Positions 31,909-39,583 of a stretch of 64,000 nucleotides of DNA are shown here, piece by piece (within the stretch, counting starts at the first letter, position 1; each line of letters opens with the position of its first letter). The DNA is taken from the NCBI GenBank assembly GCA_023439305.1, contig JAEXOO010000003.1, positions 89,519 through 153,518 of the forward strand, in the 5' to 3' direction. The stretch comes from Pseudomonadota bacterium. Its GTDB lineage: Bacteria; Pseudomonadota; Gammaproteobacteria; Burkholderiales; Burkholderiaceae_B. The position numbers were made by a program, and so were the translations under genes. A model generated the notes under the pieces. It saw only the letters and a list, made by a program, of their open reading frames with translations, was not told the DNA's origin and ran no database searches.

Positions 31909-32847
31909 ATGAAATCAAATCAGAACGCCCTTATGGATGGCATCTTCAGGAACATGACGCGCTCGTTTGCGTTTTTCGTGTTCATCCTGTTGGCCGCCAT
32001 CTCCATTTCCCTGATCTACGGAAGCCGGGAGTCCATCGCCGAATACGGTTTTTCCTTTCTCTGGACGGATAACTGGGATCCGGTCAACAACGAATATGGC
32101 GCCCTGGTGCCCATTGTGGGCACGCTGCTCACCTCCTTGATTGCGCTGTGCATTGCCGTGCCGGTGTCCTTCGGCATCGCCATGTTCTTGACCGAGCTGG
32201 CTCCGACCTGGCTGCGCCGCCCTTTGGGCACAGCCATTGAAATGCTGGCCGCTATTCCATCCATCATCTACGGCATGTGGGGCCTGTTTGTATTCGTGCC
32301 CCTGTTCCAGGCCTATGTGCAGCCCGCGCTGATCTCCCTTTTTGCAGGCGTGCCCGTGCTGGGCCAGATCTTCGCCGGCCCTCCCTTTGGCATCGGCGTG
32401 TTCACCGCCGGCCTGATCCTGTCCATCATGGTGATCCCGTTCATCACCGCCGTGATGCGCGACGTGTTCGAGCTGGTGCCCCCCATGCTCAAGGAGTCGG
32501 CCTATGGCCTGGGCAGCACGACCTGGGAGGTGATGTGGCGCGTGGTCCTGCCTTTCACCAAGAACGGCGTCATCGGCGGCATTATGCTGGGTCTGGGGCG
32601 TGCACTGGGCGAGACCATGGCCGTCACTTTCGTGATTGGCAACTCGTTCAATCTGCCCAATTCGCTGTTCGGCCCCTCCAACTCCATCGCCTCGGCGCTG
32701 GCCAACGAATTCAACGAAGCGGGCGGCATGCAGAAGTCTGCGCTGCTGGAACTGGGCCTGATCCTGTTCCTGATCACCACCATCGTGCTGGCGATTTCCA
32801 AGCTGCTGTTGCTGCGCCTGTCCAAGGGCGAAGGTTCGTCGCGCTAA
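31909..32847 (+). CDS. pstC: Phosphate ABC transporter permease PstC
   Basis: 312 aa with six predicted membrane segments. The start MKSNQNALMDGIFRNMTR is followed by a first helix near residues 22-42; the EAA loop lies in LKESAYGLGSTTWEVMWRVVLP. Contains ALGETMAVTFVIGNS, common to PstC. Twelve bases separate it from pstA. Confidence 0.95.
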   Translation: MKSNQNALMDGIFRNMTRSFAFFVFILLAAISISLIYGSRESIAEYGFSFLWTDNWDPVNNEYGALVPIVGTLLTSLIALCIAVPVSFGIAMFLTELAPTWLRRPLGTAIEMLAAIPSIIYGMWGLFVFVPLFQAYVQPALISLFAGVPVLGQIFAGPPFGIGVFTAGLILSIMVIPFITAVMRDVFELVPPMLKESAYGLGSTTWEVMWRVVLPFTKNGVIGGIMLGLGRALGETMAVTFVIGNSFNLPNSLFGPSNSIASALANEFNEAGGMQKSALLELGLILFLITTIVLAISKLLLLRLSKGEGSSR

Positions 32848-32859
32848 GGATCACACACC

Positions 32860-33723
32860 ATGTTCGATAAAAAATCCGCTATCAGTCTGGATAACCCCAT
32901 CTACAAGCGCCGGCAGATCTTCAACCGCCTGATGCTGGGTATTTCCTTTGCTGCCCTGATCTTCGGCCTGTTCTGGCTGTTCTGGATCATCTTCACCCTG
33001 ATCGAAAAGGGCAGCAGCGCCATGTCCTGGTCGCTGCTGACCGAAAGCACCCCGCCGCCCGGCGGCGAGGGGGGATTGCTCAACGCCATCATGGGCAGCG
33101 TCATGATGGCCGCCGTGGGCACGCTGATCGGCACGCCCATCGGCATCCTGGCCGGCACCTACCTGTCGGAGTACGGTCAGCGCGGCTGGCTGGCGCCAGC
33201 CACGCGTTTCCTGAACGACGTGCTGCTGTCGGCACCGTCCATCATCATCGGCCTGTTCATCTACGCGGTCTACGTGGCTCAGGTCGGACACTACTCAGGT
33301 TGGGCCGGCGCTCTGGCCCTGGCCATTCTGGTGATTCCCGTGGTGGTGCGCTCTACCGACAATATGCTGCTGCTGGTTCCCAATAGTCTGCGCGAGGCGG
33401 CCGCTGCCCTGGGCTGTCCCAAGTGGAAGATCATCATGGCGATTTCCTATCGCGCTGCGCTGCCCGGTATCGTTACCGGCGTGCTGCTGGCGGTGGCCCG
33501 TATTGCAGGCGAAACCGCGCCGCTGCTGTTCACCGCCCTGAACAACCAGTTCATGTCCATGAACATGAACGCGCCCATGGCCAACCTGCCTGTGGTGATT
33601 TTCCAATACGCTGCCAGCCCCTTCGAGGACTGGAATCGCCTGGCCTGGGCCGGTGCGGTCCTGATCACTTTGCTGGTGCTGGGCATCAATATTCTGGCCC
33701 GCAGCCTTTTCCGCAATAAATAA
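32860..33723 (+). CDS. pstA: Phosphate ABC transporter permease PstA
   Basis: 287 aa, six membrane segments. Signatures: GILAGTYLSEYG, DVLLSAPSIIIGLFIY, the EAA loop REAAAALGCPKWKIIMAISYR, and ARIAGETAPLLFTALNNQFM. Pairs with PstC to form the channel. pstB starts 33 bp later. Confidence 0.95.
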   Translation: MFDKKSAISLDNPIYKRRQIFNRLMLGISFAALIFGLFWLFWIIFTLIEKGSSAMSWSLLTESTPPPGGEGGLLNAIMGSVMMAAVGTLIGTPIGILAGTYLSEYGQRGWLAPATRFLNDVLLSAPSIIIGLFIYAVYVAQVGHYSGWAGALALAILVIPVVVRSTDNMLLLVPNSLREAAAALGCPKWKIIMAISYRAALPGIVTGVLLAVARIAGETAPLLFTALNNQFMSMNMNAPMANLPVVIFQYAASPFEDWNRLAWAGAVLITLLVLGINILARSLFRNK

Positions 33724-33756
33724 ATTCCACGGAGCGCCCTCGTCGGCCTGATTGCT

Positions 33757-34536
33757 ATGAGTCAAACCACTATTTCTGCCGAAAAGACCAAGATTGAAAT
33801 CAAGGATCTGAATTTCTTCTATGGTAAGTTCCATGCGCTGCGCAACGTGAACATGTCCATCAAGGAAAACAAGGTCACCGCCTTCATCGGCCCTTCGGGC
33901 TGCGGCAAGTCCACTCTGCTGCGTACCTTGAACCGCATGTACGAGCTGTACCCCGGCCAGCGCGCCGAAGGCGAGATCCTGCTGGACAACGAGAACCTGT
34001 TGACGTCCAAACAGGATATCTCCTTGATCCGTGCCAAGGTTGGCATGGTGTTCCAGAAGCCCACGCCGTTTCCCATGAGCATCTACGATAACGTGGCATT
34101 TGGCGTGCGTTTGTTCGAGCGTCTGAGCAAGGGGGAAATGGATGAGCGCGTAGAATGGGCGTTGTCCAAGGCGGCGCTGTGGAATGAGGTCAAGGACAAG
34201 CTGCACCAGAGCGGCAACGGCCTGTCCGGCGGCCAGCAGCAGCGTCTGTGTATTGCCCGCGGCGTAGCGATCAAGCCCGAAGTCCTGTTGCTGGACGAGC
34301 CCTGCTCGGCGCTGGATCCCATTTCGACCGCCAAGATCGAAGAGCTGATTGCAGAGCTGAAGACCGACTACACGGTGGTCATCGTGACGCACAACATGCA
34401 GCAGGCCGCTCGTTGTTCGGACTACACGGCGTATATGTATCTGGGTGAACTGATGGAATTCGGCGAAACCGACCAGATTTTCGTCAAGCCCGCCCGCAAG
34501 GAAACCGAAGACTACATCACCGGCCGTTTCGGCTGA
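33757..34536 (+). CDS. pstB: Phosphate ABC transporter ATP-binding protein
   Basis: 259 aa. Walker A GPSGCGKST, signature LSGGQQQRLCIARG, Walker B LLLDEPCSALDPIST, and the H-loop VTHNMQQAARCSD. The PstB-specific segment GMVFQKPTPFPMSIYDNVAFG is present. In E. coli phoU follows; here a terminator and a toxin-antitoxin pair follow and phoU is not in the window. Confidence 0.97.
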   Translation: MSQTTISAEKTKIEIKDLNFFYGKFHALRNVNMSIKENKVTAFIGPSGCGKSTLLRTLNRMYELYPGQRAEGEILLDNENLLTSKQDISLIRAKVGMVFQKPTPFPMSIYDNVAFGVRLFERLSKGEMDERVEWALSKAALWNEVKDKLHQSGNGLSGGQQQRLCIARGVAIKPEVLLLDEPCSALDPISTAKIEELIAELKTDYTVVIVTHNMQQAARCSDYTAYMYLGELMEFGETDQIFVKPARKETEDYITGRFG

Positions 34537-34576
34537 TCCTGTCAATTGACGGCCAAGCCGTCAGTTCGATTTCTTG

Positions 34577-34614
34577 AAAAAGCCCTGGCGCCTTGAGCGG
34601 CAGGGCTTTTTTTT
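34577..34614 (+). terminator. Intrinsic terminator of the pst operon
   Basis: AAAAAGCCCTG (34577-34587) pairs with CAGGGCTTTTTTTT (34601-34614); eight Ts follow the stem. Confidence 0.9.
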
Positions 34615-34779
34615 ATGGTGCGCCCGGTAGGGCGCTCTCACACTTGTACGGAACGCTGCGATGTATATCCGACAGGTATAAGCGTGGTAGAGAAAGCCCG
34701 ACCCGCTGCCGTATCTGGCTTCTTGGAGCGAAGCGATGTATTCTTACCAAATCCTTATCAACACTTTGAGGGTATGAAA

Positions 34780-34992
34780 ATGGCCGTTACCGCCACCTTA
34801 TCCAGCAAGTTCCAGATATCCATTCCCAAAGCCGTGCGCGAAGAACAGCACTGGAAAGCCGGGCAAGAATTCGTGTTCATCCCCAAAGGCAGAGGTGTGC
34901 TAGTGATGCCCGTACCCGAGCTGGATCAGTTGGCCGGCATCGCCAAGGGCGCACGCACTGACGGCTACCGCGACCGCGGGGATCGTTACTGA
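34780..34992 (+). CDS. vapB: AbrB/MazE-type antitoxin (VapB-like)
   Basis: 70 aa. The N-terminal swapped-hairpin AbrB domain is seen in TATLSSKFQISIPKAVREEQHWKAGQEF, the DNA-binding part; the C-terminal tail (LDQLAGIAKGARTDGYRDRGDRY) would wrap the toxin. The ATG at 34780 is preferred to that at 34774, because GAGGG (34768-34772) is then 7 bp away. The stop overlaps the toxin ATG by one base. It would neutralise VapC and repress the pair. Confidence 0.88.
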   Translation: MAVTATLSSKFQISIPKAVREEQHWKAGQEFVFIPKGRGVLVMPVPELDQLAGIAKGARTDGYRDRGDRY

Positions 34993-35381
34993 TGGCGGCA
35001 CCATTGCGCGTGGTTGATACTTCGGCCTGGATCGAATGGCTCATCGGCAGTGCGCTCGGCAAGAAGCTGGGCAAGCAGTTCCCAGATAAGCCGCAGTGCA
35101 TCGTGCCGACCATCGTGCAGCTCGAACTGTCAAAGTGGCTGGTGCGCGAACTCGGCGAGGAACAAGCAGACCAGGTGATCGCTTACACGCAGAAGTGCGT
35201 CGTCGTGCCACTGGACACCGCCATCGCTCTGCTCGCGGCAGATCTGCACCGCGAACACAAACTGGCCACCGCCGACGCCATTGTCTACGCGACGGCACGT
35301 CATCAGGGCGCGGAACTTCTTACCTGCGATGCGCACTTCAAAGGGCTGCGGGACGTGGCATTGTTCGCCAAAACAGCTTGA
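34992..35381 (+). CDS. vapC: PIN-domain ribonuclease toxin (VapC-like)
   Basis: 129 aa. The four acidic PIN residues are D9 (VVDTSAWIEW), E45 (VQLELSKW), D95 (ATADAIVYA) and D113 (TCDAHF), so the active site looks intact. VapC toxins cleave tRNA or rRNA. Translation is coupled to the antitoxin by the TGATG overlap. The pair sits directly downstream of pstB, in a position where phoU might be expected. Confidence 0.88.
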   Translation: MAAPLRVVDTSAWIEWLIGSALGKKLGKQFPDKPQCIVPTIVQLELSKWLVRELGEEQADQVIAYTQKCVVVPLDTAIALLAADLHREHKLATADAIVYATARHQGAELLTCDAHFKGLRDVALFAKTA

Positions 35382-35633
35382 GATCGCGAAGAAAATCTCC
35401 CCCACACTCGCACTTTTCATGTGGCCCCTCATCAGCATGACGTATTGCTGCTGGCTTAGCCTGTTGGAGTGAAGGTATTAGTCCGCCGTAAAAGTACTCG
35501 GCACGAAAGTAATCATCGAAGAGCCGCCGTCAAAAGCCATCAGTTTGTTGAGTTCCGACGGGCTATGCATAAGGGGAGCGTGGTTCACGTCTCTGACCGT
35601 GTGCGTTACGCCTTGCTCCGGTCCAAGTGTCAG

Positions 35634-37256
35634 TCATTCGCGTTGGCGCAAGGCGTGACGAATGACTTTGCCGGTGGCGGTCATGGGCAGAGACTCCACG
35701 AATTCGATCAAGCGCGGGTATTCGTGTGCGGCGACGCGGCGTTTGATGTGGTTCTGAATGTCTTTGATCAATTCGTCAGAGGGCTGCACGCCTTCCTTCA
35801 GGACGATGAAGGCCTTCACGACTTCGGTACGTTCAGGGTCGGGCACGCCGACCACGGCGGCCATGGCGACGGCGTCATGGCCCAGCAGCCCGTCTTCGAT
35901 GGGGCCGGGTCCGATACGGTAGCCGGCGCTGGTGATCACATCGTCGTTGCGGCCTACGAAACGGATATAGCCTTCTTCGTCCAGCACACCTTTGTCACCG
36001 GTCAGCAGCCAGTCGCCGGCGAACTTTTCGCGTGTGGCTTCGGGGCGCTGCCAGTACTCCAGAAACATGACGGGGTCGGGCCGCTGCACGGCGATATGCC
36101 CTTCTGCGCCCGCCGGCAAGATATGGCCCGTCTCGTCCACCACGGCAATACGATGGCCAGGGACCGGCTTGCCGATTTTCCCGGCTTGTCCGGGAAACCA
36201 GGTCGAGCAGGACGAGACGATCATATTGCACTCAGTCTGGCCGTAGAACTCGTTAATAGTGATGCCCAGTTCCTGCTGCGCCCATTGCAGCAGTTCAGAC
36301 CCCAGAGACTCCCCGCCGCTGGCAATCGATTGCAGTTGCAAAGGCCAGCGTTGACGGGGAGACGGGCTGCGACGCAGCAGCTTCAAGGCCGTGGGCGGCA
36401 AGAATGTATGGGTGACGCCGTGGTCGGACATCAGCTTCCAGGCCGCTTCGGCATCGAATTTGGGGAAACGGTGCGCCAGGACGGGAATGCCGTGGTGCCA
36501 GGCCGGCAGCAGCACATCCAACAGGCCGCCTATCCAGGCCCAGTCGGCGGGTGTCCACATCAGCCCCTGGCCGTCCGGCAGGAAGTTGTGCGACATTTCT
36601 ACGCCTGGAAGATGGCCCAGCAGCACGCGATGGGCGTGCAGCGCGCCTTTGGCCGAGCCGGTGGTGCCGGAGGTGTAGATGAGCACAGCGGGGTCGTCGG
36701 CCCGGGTGCGCACGCGATTGGGTGCACCGGACTCGCAGGCGCGCAGCACTTGCCAGAAGGACAGGGCTTCGGGGCAGGTGTGGGTGGAGTCTACGCTGTA
36801 GACGCGCCGCAGACTGGTCAGGTGCTGCTTGACCGGACGCAAGGCGTCCAGTCCGGCCTGATCGGTGACCAGGGCGCGGGCGCCCGAATCATTTAGCCGG
36901 TAGGTCAAGGCATCGGTGCCGAACAGAGTGAACAAAGGCATGGCGATGGCGCCGATCTTGTAGGTGGCCAGATGAGCAATGGCTGTTTCCAGCCCTTGCG
37001 CCAGCAAAATGCCGATGCGATCACCACGGCACAGTCCCTGAGCTTGCCAGGCGGCGGCCAGGGAGTCGGACCAGGCTTTGAGCTGGTCGAAGGTGTAGCG
37101 TTGCACCTGCCCGTCGGGCATTTGTTGGATCAACGCCAGACGCCCGGTGCCGTCGGCCCATTTGTCGCAGGTGTCGGCGGCGATGTTGTAGTGTTCTGGA
37201 ATGGACCAGCGAAAGGACGAATAAGTGCTTTGATAGCCAGAACCAGCGGACAGCAT
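35634..37256 (-). CDS. AMP-forming acyl-CoA synthetase, medium-chain type
   Basis: 540 aa, ANL superfamily. The P-loop YTSGTTGSAKGALHAH (near 193-208), the NEFYGQTECNMI adenylate motif, the LLTGDKGVLDEEGYIRFVGRNDDVI core and the C-terminal catalytic lysine in LPMTATGKVIRH are all present. It resembles acyl-CoA synthetases for medium-chain or aromatic acids (ACSM-like) more than acetyl-CoA synthetase. It activates a carboxylate to its CoA thioester; the substrate is unknown. Monocistronic, with no flanking pathway genes. Confidence 0.85.
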   Translation of the reverse strand: MLSAGSGYQSTYSSFRWSIPEHYNIAADTCDKWADGTGRLALIQQMPDGQVQRYTFDQLKAWSDSLAAAWQAQGLCRGDRIGILLAQGLETAIAHLATYKIGAIAMPLFTLFGTDALTYRLNDSGARALVTDQAGLDALRPVKQHLTSLRRVYSVDSTHTCPEALSFWQVLRACESGAPNRVRTRADDPAVLIYTSGTTGSAKGALHAHRVLLGHLPGVEMSHNFLPDGQGLMWTPADWAWIGGLLDVLLPAWHHGIPVLAHRFPKFDAEAAWKLMSDHGVTHTFLPPTALKLLRRSPSPRQRWPLQLQSIASGGESLGSELLQWAQQELGITINEFYGQTECNMIVSSCSTWFPGQAGKIGKPVPGHRIAVVDETGHILPAGAEGHIAVQRPDPVMFLEYWQRPEATREKFAGDWLLTGDKGVLDEEGYIRFVGRNDDVITSAGYRIGPGPIEDGLLGHDAVAMAAVVGVPDPERTEVVKAFIVLKEGVQPSDELIKDIQNHIKRRVAAHEYPRLIEFVESLPMTATGKVIRHALRQRE

Positions 37257-37397
37257 GTGGGTATTTCCTTGAATCCGGATGCGACAATCTATCCTAGCCG
37301 GTTCTTGGCGCTTCCCCTATTCGGGCTTGTATGTAGATGCTTGTCTTGAAAGGGTTTTTGCTATGCTGCCATACTAGTTTCGAGACGACTGAACAGG

Positions 37398-37432
37398 CGA
37401 AACCCGGCGCTGAGGAGAGACGCCGGGTTTCG
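37398..37432 (-). terminator. Hairpin downstream of the exported-protein genes
   Basis: A perfect 12-bp stem, CGAAACCCGGCG (37398-37409) with CGCCGGGTTTCG (37421-37432), and an 11-nt loop. No long T-run follows on either strand, so it is a terminator-like or transcript-stabilising hairpin for the reverse-strand gene at 37467. Confidence 0.6.
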
Positions 37433-37466
37433 GGGGAAGAGGCCGCCGGAGGGCGGCGCTCAGCCC

Positions 37467-37886
37467 TTAGCTGCTGGCTTTTTCAGCAGCGGGGGCGGGT
37501 TGCGTGTCGCGCTTGGATTCATCGTGGCCGCGGCGATGATGACGCTTGTCCTTCTTGGGCTCCCAGGGTGTGAAAGCCCCATTGTCGCCCTCGGCCTTGA
37601 CGCGCAGTACTTTGCCGTCTTTGTCCACGACGGTGGCTATAACCTTGTCGTCGCGCTGCATGATGCTGCCGATCTTGGTGTAGCCGGCGTCTTTTAGGCG
37701 CTGGTAGGCCGGGCCCACGTCCTTGACCTGTTCGGCGGTCAGTGGCTTGTGGTCACGGGCGTGACGGGGTTGGGTCGCAGTGGACTCAGTCTGGGGCGCC
37801 TTGGCGGCTTCCTGAGCCATGGCGGCGGTGCCGCCCATCAGACCAGCGGCAAGAGCCAAAGCGGCAAACAGGGACGTGGATTTCAT
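37467..37886 (-). CDS. Exported protein with PepSY-like region
   Basis: 139 aa. Clear Sec signal peptide MKSTSLFAALALAAGLMGG...AMA, cleavage near residue 24. Residues about 50-105 (LTAEQVKDVGPAYQRLKDAG; VVDKDGKVLRVKAEG) resemble a PepSY-type fold, suggesting a periplasmic modulator. The C-terminus is charged and His/Lys/Arg-rich (KKDKRHHRRGHDESKR), possibly metal- or polyanion-binding. A GAAGGAGC ribosome site precedes it. The signal peptide closely matches that of the next small gene. Function unknown. Confidence 0.7.
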   Translation of the reverse strand: MKSTSLFAALALAAGLMGGTAAMAQEAAKAPQTESTATQPRHARDHKPLTAEQVKDVGPAYQRLKDAGYTKIGSIMQRDDKVIATVVDKDGKVLRVKAEGDNGAFTPWEPKKDKRHHRRGHDESKRDTQPAPAAEKASS

Positions 37887-37947
37887 ATACAGCTCCTTCA
37901 GGGCATGGAAAGCGGGGTTGGCTCGATTTCCTGTTCAGTGTGGCGAA

Positions 37948-37968
37948 GGGTCAGGCCTGACCTGACCC
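37948..37968 (-). terminator. Hairpin between two exported-protein genes
   Basis: GGGTCAGG (37948-37955), loop CCTGA, CCTGACCC (37961-37968): an 8-bp perfect stem immediately after the small gene at 37984. No T-tract follows, so it may act as an attenuating or stabilising element between the two genes. Confidence 0.45.
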
Positions 37969-37983
37969 AGGGACGGACATGAT

Positions 37984-38205
37984 TTACTTGGCGGTGTGCT
38001 TCATGGGAGCGGCAGCCGCTTTATGGGTGACGTTGGGATGGGCTGCTTTCTTGGCCGCAGGAGCTTTGGCCGTATGGGCCGCAGAAGGTGCAGGATGAAC
38101 AGCAGCCTGGGGAGCGATGGCGGGTTTCTGCGCCATGGCGGCTGTGCCGCCCAGAATACCGGCGGAACCCAGAATCACAGCACTTATCAATGTCGAGCGT
38201 TTCAT
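37984..38205 (-). CDS. Small exported Ala/Lys/His-rich protein
   Basis: 73 aa. The signal peptide (MKRSTLISAVILGSAGILGG...AMA, cut near residue 25) is followed by a mature part of about 48 residues, almost wholly Ala, Pro, His, Lys and Thr (AAHTAKAPAAKKAAHPNV). It is preceded by AAGGAGC, and CATAAT (reverse complement of 38259-38264) could be its -10. No domain is recognised. A His-rich periplasmic peptide might bind metals; that is a guess. Confidence 0.6.
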   Translation of the reverse strand: MKRSTLISAVILGSAGILGGTAAMAQKPAIAPQAAVHPAPSAAHTAKAPAAKKAAHPNVTHKAAAAPMKHTAK

Positions 38206-38296
38206 GGTGAAGCTCCTTGCAGTGAGAAAAGCAGGCTTTTCGTATCAGCCTGGTGCCCATTATGCGCAGGTGGCTCTGAATCTAATCTGAGGTCCT

Positions 38297-38331
38297 TGTT
38301 CATGTTATGTTCATCCGGAACTTGATATACA
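38297..38331 (+). promoter_or_regulatory. PhoP-like direct-repeat operator and -10 upstream of the PepSY/two-component operon
   Basis: TGTTCA (38297-38302), five bases, TGTTCA (38308-38313): a tandem hexamer with 11-bp period, the layout of the PhoP box (TGTTTA-N5-TGTTTA). TATACA (38326-38331) follows exactly 12 bp after the second half, the spacing of PhoP-activated promoters lacking a -35. The start codon at 38386 is then about 48 nt into the transcript. Suggests autoregulation by the response regulator encoded at 38918. Confidence 0.6.
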
Positions 38332-38385
38332 CAAGGGCGTGAGCTTTATGTCCTTTTTTCCTGCGCCGTGCGTTGCCCTGTCCCG

Positions 38386-38916
38386 ATGCTCCCCTTGAAG
38401 CGATTGTCTCTGTCCTGTCTGTTCCTGGGCGCCGTCCTGTCGGCGGCCATGCCGTGGGCGCAGGCGCACGGTCATGATCGTTCAGCCTCCGAGCCTCAGG
38501 CGGACAGGGGGCATCATTGGCCCGAGGACGATGAGGACGAGTGGCCGGGGCAGGAGCCCTTGCATGAGCGTGATTTCCCACCCCCGCCCGCACCGATGCC
38601 GACGCCTTCCGAGCGCTTCGGACCCAACCCGCATTGGCCGCCAGGACCGGCCTACCGGGGGCATGATCAGGCCCGCGAGGCGGTGCGTCGCGGCGAGGCA
38701 CTGCCGTTGCGAGAAGTGTTGCGCCGTCTCAGGCCGGAATATCCTGGGCGCGTGTTGCGCGTGCAGTTTGAATACGATGAACGTTTTGGAGTCTGGGTGT
38801 ACGACCTGCGCATGTTGTTCAATGAAAACCGTCTTCTGCGGCTCAAGGTGGATGCCTTGACAGCCGAGGTACTGGCTGTGCGCGGCCCCCGGCGCTCGTC
38901 CAAGGGGGGACACTGA
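38386..38916 (+). CDS. Exported PepSY-domain protein
   Basis: 176 aa from the ATG at 38386 (an in-frame GTG lies six codons earlier). Signal peptide to about residue 29 (PWAQA). Residues about 30-95 are a Pro/His/acid-rich linker (HHWPEDDEDEWPGQ). The C-terminal part (about 100-165) is a PepSY domain: EAVRRGEALPLREVLRRL and LRLKVDALTAEVLAVRGPR. One base separates it from the response regulator, so it probably senses or damps the envelope signal read by this two-component system. Confidence 0.75.
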   Translation: MLPLKRLSLSCLFLGAVLSAAMPWAQAHGHDRSASEPQADRGHHWPEDDEDEWPGQEPLHERDFPPPPAPMPTPSERFGPNPHWPPGPAYRGHDQAREAVRRGEALPLREVLRRLRPEYPGRVLRVQFEYDERFGVWVYDLRMLFNENRLLRLKVDALTAEVLAVRGPRRSSKGGH

Positions 38917-38917
38917 A

Positions 38918-39583
38918 ATGAGAATATTGATTGTCGAGGATGAGCCCACCTTGGCCATGCAGTTGCAACAGGCGCTGGAGCGAGCGGGCTATGCCGTGCA
39001 AGCGGCGCACGACGGGCGTGAAGGGCACTATCTGGGCGAGGTCGAGCCTTTTGATGCCGTCATTCTGGACCTGGGCTTGCCCGGTATGGACGGGGTGTCG
39101 GTATTGCGACGCTGGCGTGCGGCCGGGCTGACCATGCCGGTGCTGATTCTGACCGCCCGTAATGATTGGCACGACAAGGTTGAAGGCATGGATGCCGGCG
39201 CCGACGACTATGTCGGCAAGCCCTTTCATATGGAAGAGCTGCTGGCGCGCATGCGGGCCCTGCTGCGCCGGGCGGCGGGGCAGGCCAATCCGCGCCTGCA
39301 GGTGGGGGCGCTGGAGCTGGATCCGCGCTCGTCGTCCATCAGTTGCGACGGCATGACCCTGGCCTTGACCAGTCACGAGTATCGTTTGCTGGCCTTCATG
39401 ATGCATCATCCGGGCGAGGTCTTGTCGCGCACGCAATTGACTGAACACATTTACTCTCAGGATTTCGAGCGCGACTCCAATACCATTGAGGTCTTTATCG
39501 TGCGCCTGCGCAAGAAGCTGCCCACCGGCTATATCGAGACCGTGCGTGGCATGGGCTATAGACTGGTGGATCCCTCGTCATGA
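38918..39583 (+). CDS. OmpR/PhoP-family response regulator
   Basis: 221 aa. The receiver domain has the acidic pocket EDE (7-9), phosphoacceptor D51 (VILDLGLPGMDG) and the conserved Lys in DDYVGKPF. The C-terminal winged helix contains LTSHEYRLLAFMMHHPGEV and VRGMGYRLVDP. Closest by eye to the PhoP/QseB group. Its last bases overlap the kinase start by 4 bp. Likely binds the direct repeat at 38297. Confidence 0.93.
   Translation: MRILIVEDEPTLAMQLQQALERAGYAVQAAHDGREGHYLGEVEPFDAVILDLGLPGMDGVSVLRRWRAAGLTMPVLILTARNDWHDKVEGMDAGADDYVGKPFHMEELLARMRALLRRAAGQANPRLQVGALELDPRSSSISCDGMTLALTSHEYRLLAFMMHHPGEVLSRTQLTEHIYSQDFERDSNTIEVFIVRLRKKLPTGYIETVRGMGYRLVDPSS

Noticed and set aside
35469..36896. Forward open frame opposite the acyl-CoA synthetase
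   Set aside because: Antisense to an intact ANL enzyme; no motif of its own.
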